From Gemmatimonadota bacterium (GTDB lineage Bacteria > Gemmatimonadota > Gemmatimonadetes > Gemmatimonadales > GWC2-71-9): DNA of 7,908 bases. The position numbers and the translations under genes were made by a program. Every line of letters begins with the position of its first letter. Position 1 is the first letter of the stretch. The notes beneath the pieces are model-generated. The model worked only from the letters and a program-made list of their open reading frames with translations, was not told where the DNA came from and ran no database searches. Location: assembly GCA_003221985.1 (NCBI GenBank), contig QHUQ01000074.1, positions 1-7,908 on the forward strand, read 5' to 3'. Below, piece by piece: positions 6,907-7,908 of this stretch.

Positions 6907-7748
6907 CAGTGCTCCGCCACCACGACGCGCGGCTTCAGAAGCTCGCCCACCTGCTCGGCTACGGCTAGCAGCTCGTCGCCTTCGAAAAGAGCTATCGGGT
7001 ATCGGCTATCGGCTACCGGGTCGTTCTGCAACGGTCGGCCGTGCACGATCGCGTCCCGTTCCTTTTTATCTACCTGCCGGTGCGGCAAGTGGGCGACCAG
7101 CACCGCCGCATCCTGTAACGCCGCCGGCGTGACGGCCTCCGGTGCGACCGCATCCGCCAGCCGCAGCGGCCCGACCGCAGTGCGCCGCAACGCCGTCAGG
7201 TGCGCGCCGCACCCCAGGGCGGCGCCGATATCCCGCGCCAACGCGCGCAGGTACGTCCCGGCGCTGACGGTCGCCCGAAACTGCAGATCGGGGACCGCGG
7301 CTTCCACGATCTCCAGCTCGCGGATCTCCACCGGGCGCGGCGCCGGCACGACGGCTTCGCCGCGCCGCGCCCGCCGGTACGCCCGCTCGCCCCCGATCTT
7401 CACCGCCGAGTACGCCGGCGGGCGCTGCTCGTAGCGGCCCCGGAAGCGGCCGACGACCTCGGCGAGCTGCGCCGGTGTGACGCCGGTCCAGGGTGAGGTC
7501 GCCACGACCGTTCCCGTCGCGTCGTCGGTGTCGGTCGTGACGCCGAGCCGGATGACGCCCTCGTACGCCTTGGGCCACTCAGCGGCGAATGGCGCGAGCC
7601 GCGTCGCGCGCCCGACCAGCAGCACCAGCAACCCTTTGGCGAACGGGTCGAGCGTTCCCAAGTGTCCGACCCGGTCCTCTCCCAGTGCGCGGCGGACGAT
7701 GTCGACGACATCATGCGACGTAGGGCCGGCGGGCTTGGCAACAAGCAC
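6906..7748 (-). CDS. truB: tRNA pseudouridine(55) synthase TruB
   Basis: TruB isomerises U55 in the tRNA T-loop and also acts as a tRNA folding chaperone. From GTG at 7748 the protein has 280 residues. The KPAGPTSHDVV motif is at 5-15, GHLGTLDPFAKGLL with catalytic D34 at 28-41, RPPAYSAVKIGGERAY (109-124) with Y113, and GTYLRALARDIG (164-175) in the active-site region. The C-terminus resembles a PUA-like domain ending AVAEQVGELLKPRVVV. Two oddities appear at the N-terminus. The usual DKP is AKP here, and only three residues precede it where the family normally has about ten. An in-frame CTG at 7775 would restore nine residues, overlap the rbfA stop as CTGA and sit 8 bases after AAGGAG, so the true start may be there. 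A heptamer array at 6991-7018 encodes part of the C-terminal region. Confidence 0.95.
   Translation of the reverse strand: MLVAKPAGPTSHDVVDIVRRALGEDRVGHLGTLDPFAKGLLVLLVGRATRLAPFAAEWPKAYEGVIRLGVTTDTDDATGTVVATSPWTGVTPAQLAEVVGRFRGRYEQRPPAYSAVKIGGERAYRRARRGEAVVPAPRPVEIRELEIVEAAVPDLQFRATVSAGTYLRALARDIGAALGCGAHLTALRRTAVGPLRLADAVAPEAVTPAALQDAAVLVAHLPHRQVDKKERDAIVHGRPLQNDPVADSRYPIALFEGDELLAVAEQVGELLKPRVVVAEH
6991..7018. repeat. Period-7 tandem heptamer array inside truB
   Basis: Four back-to-back 7-base units: GCTATCG twice (6991, 7005), with the single-base variants GGTATCG (6998) and GCTACCG (7012). It encodes the TruB segment around VADSRYPIA (residues 245-253) in the C-terminal region. It has the same period as the ribF array about 730 bases away but an unrelated unit. 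Confidence 0.8.
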
Positions 7749-7751
7749 GAG

Positions 7752-7770
7752 CCCCCCGCCCCCCCCGGGG
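7752..7770. repeat. C/G homopolymer tract at the rbfA-truB junction
   Basis: On the plus strand this is six C, one G, eight C and four G. It falls between the rbfA stop and the GTG start of truB. On the transcribed strand it reads as G runs that could act as a poor ribosome-binding site, be prone to slippage, or be a sequencing-error hotspot. Confidence 0.7.
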
Positions 7771-7771
7771 C

Positions 7772-7908
7772 TCAGTCGTCCGTCTCCTTCAGCTCCTTCA
7801 GCACGCGGTCGATGCGTTGCGCGTGCTCGATGCCGCGATCCAGATGAAAGTGCAGCTCCGGACTCGTCCGCAGATGCAGCTCGTTCGAGAGCTGCGCCCG
7901 CAGGTAGC
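7772..7908 (-). CDS. rbfA: Ribosome-binding factor A, C-terminal part
   Basis: The last 44 residues are present, ending at TGA 7774-7772; the start lies beyond the right edge. The tail has LRTSPELHFHLDRGIEHAQR, matching the C-terminal core of RbfA (the R-x-x-PELHF-x-xD-x-xIE motif), then a short helix with a repeated LKE. RbfA is a KH-fold protein that binds the immature 30S subunit and helps 16S rRNA 5' processing and cold growth. rbfA directly upstream of truB is the classic nusA-infB-rbfA-truB order, so infB and nusA probably lie further right. The final codons contain a 9-base direct repeat (CTCCTTCAG on the plus strand), coding the repeated LKE. Confidence 0.93.
   Translation of the reverse strand, partial: YLRAQLSNELHLRTSPELHFHLDRGIEHAQRIDRVLKELKETDD
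7784..7789 (-). promoter_or_regulatory. Possible Shine-Dalgarno for a CTG-started truB
   Basis: AAGGAG in the rbfA 3' end lies 8 bases before CTG (7775-7773), which is in frame with truB and overlaps the rbfA TGA. The sequence also codes for the last residues of RbfA, so the site could be coincidental. Confidence 0.4.

Overview
The window is a dense, GC-rich stretch of bacterial chromosome. Every gene lies on the minus strand and there is no gene-free stretch over 300 bases. Transcription runs right to left: rbfA (3' end only), truB, ribF, secD, secF, tatD, fhs, ridA, then the 5' end of an integral-membrane glycosyltransferase-like gene cut by the left edge. Gaps are 0 to about 25 bases. Four junctions overlap by stop/start sharing: TGATG at truB/ribF, secD/secF and fhs/ridA, and ATGA at tatD/fhs. 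This looks like one translationally coupled operon. The gene order and the style of the SecD N-terminus suggest Gemmatimonadota, with Acidobacteriota as the main alternative; this is a judgement from memory of the families, not a search.

The right third (about 5989-7908) carries ribosome and cofactor genes. RbfA matures the 30S subunit, TruB makes tRNA pseudouridine 55, and RibF converts riboflavin to FMN and FAD. The middle (3329-5979) encodes SecD and SecF, the proton-driven accessory of the Sec translocon. The left third has a TatD-family metal-dependent hydrolase, formate-tetrahydrofolate ligase (one-carbon activation), RidA (enamine/imine deaminase) and a GT-C-type membrane protein. Proteins are intact, with the key catalytic residues visible.

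The genes themselves are ordinary housekeeping genes; I see no defence system, phage, IS or CRISPR. The unusual material is a set of small repeat structures inside or across coding sequence. (1) A perfect 25-nt hairpin (3306-3330) carries most of the secF stop codon and the ribosome-binding site and start codon of tatD, preceded by a GTAG tetranucleotide as in REP elements. (2) A second perfect hairpin of identical geometry (11-bp stem, 3-nt loop) lies inside fhs (1456-1480). (3) A period-7, partly palindromic heptamer array sits in frame within a loop of RibF (6206-6261). (4) A different period-7 heptamer array sits in frame in the C-terminal region of TruB (6991-7018). Together they suggest that short mobile or expanding repeats have been domesticated into coding sequence of an essential operon. 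The truB start is also ambiguous (GTG at 7748 or CTG at 7775) next to a long G tract.
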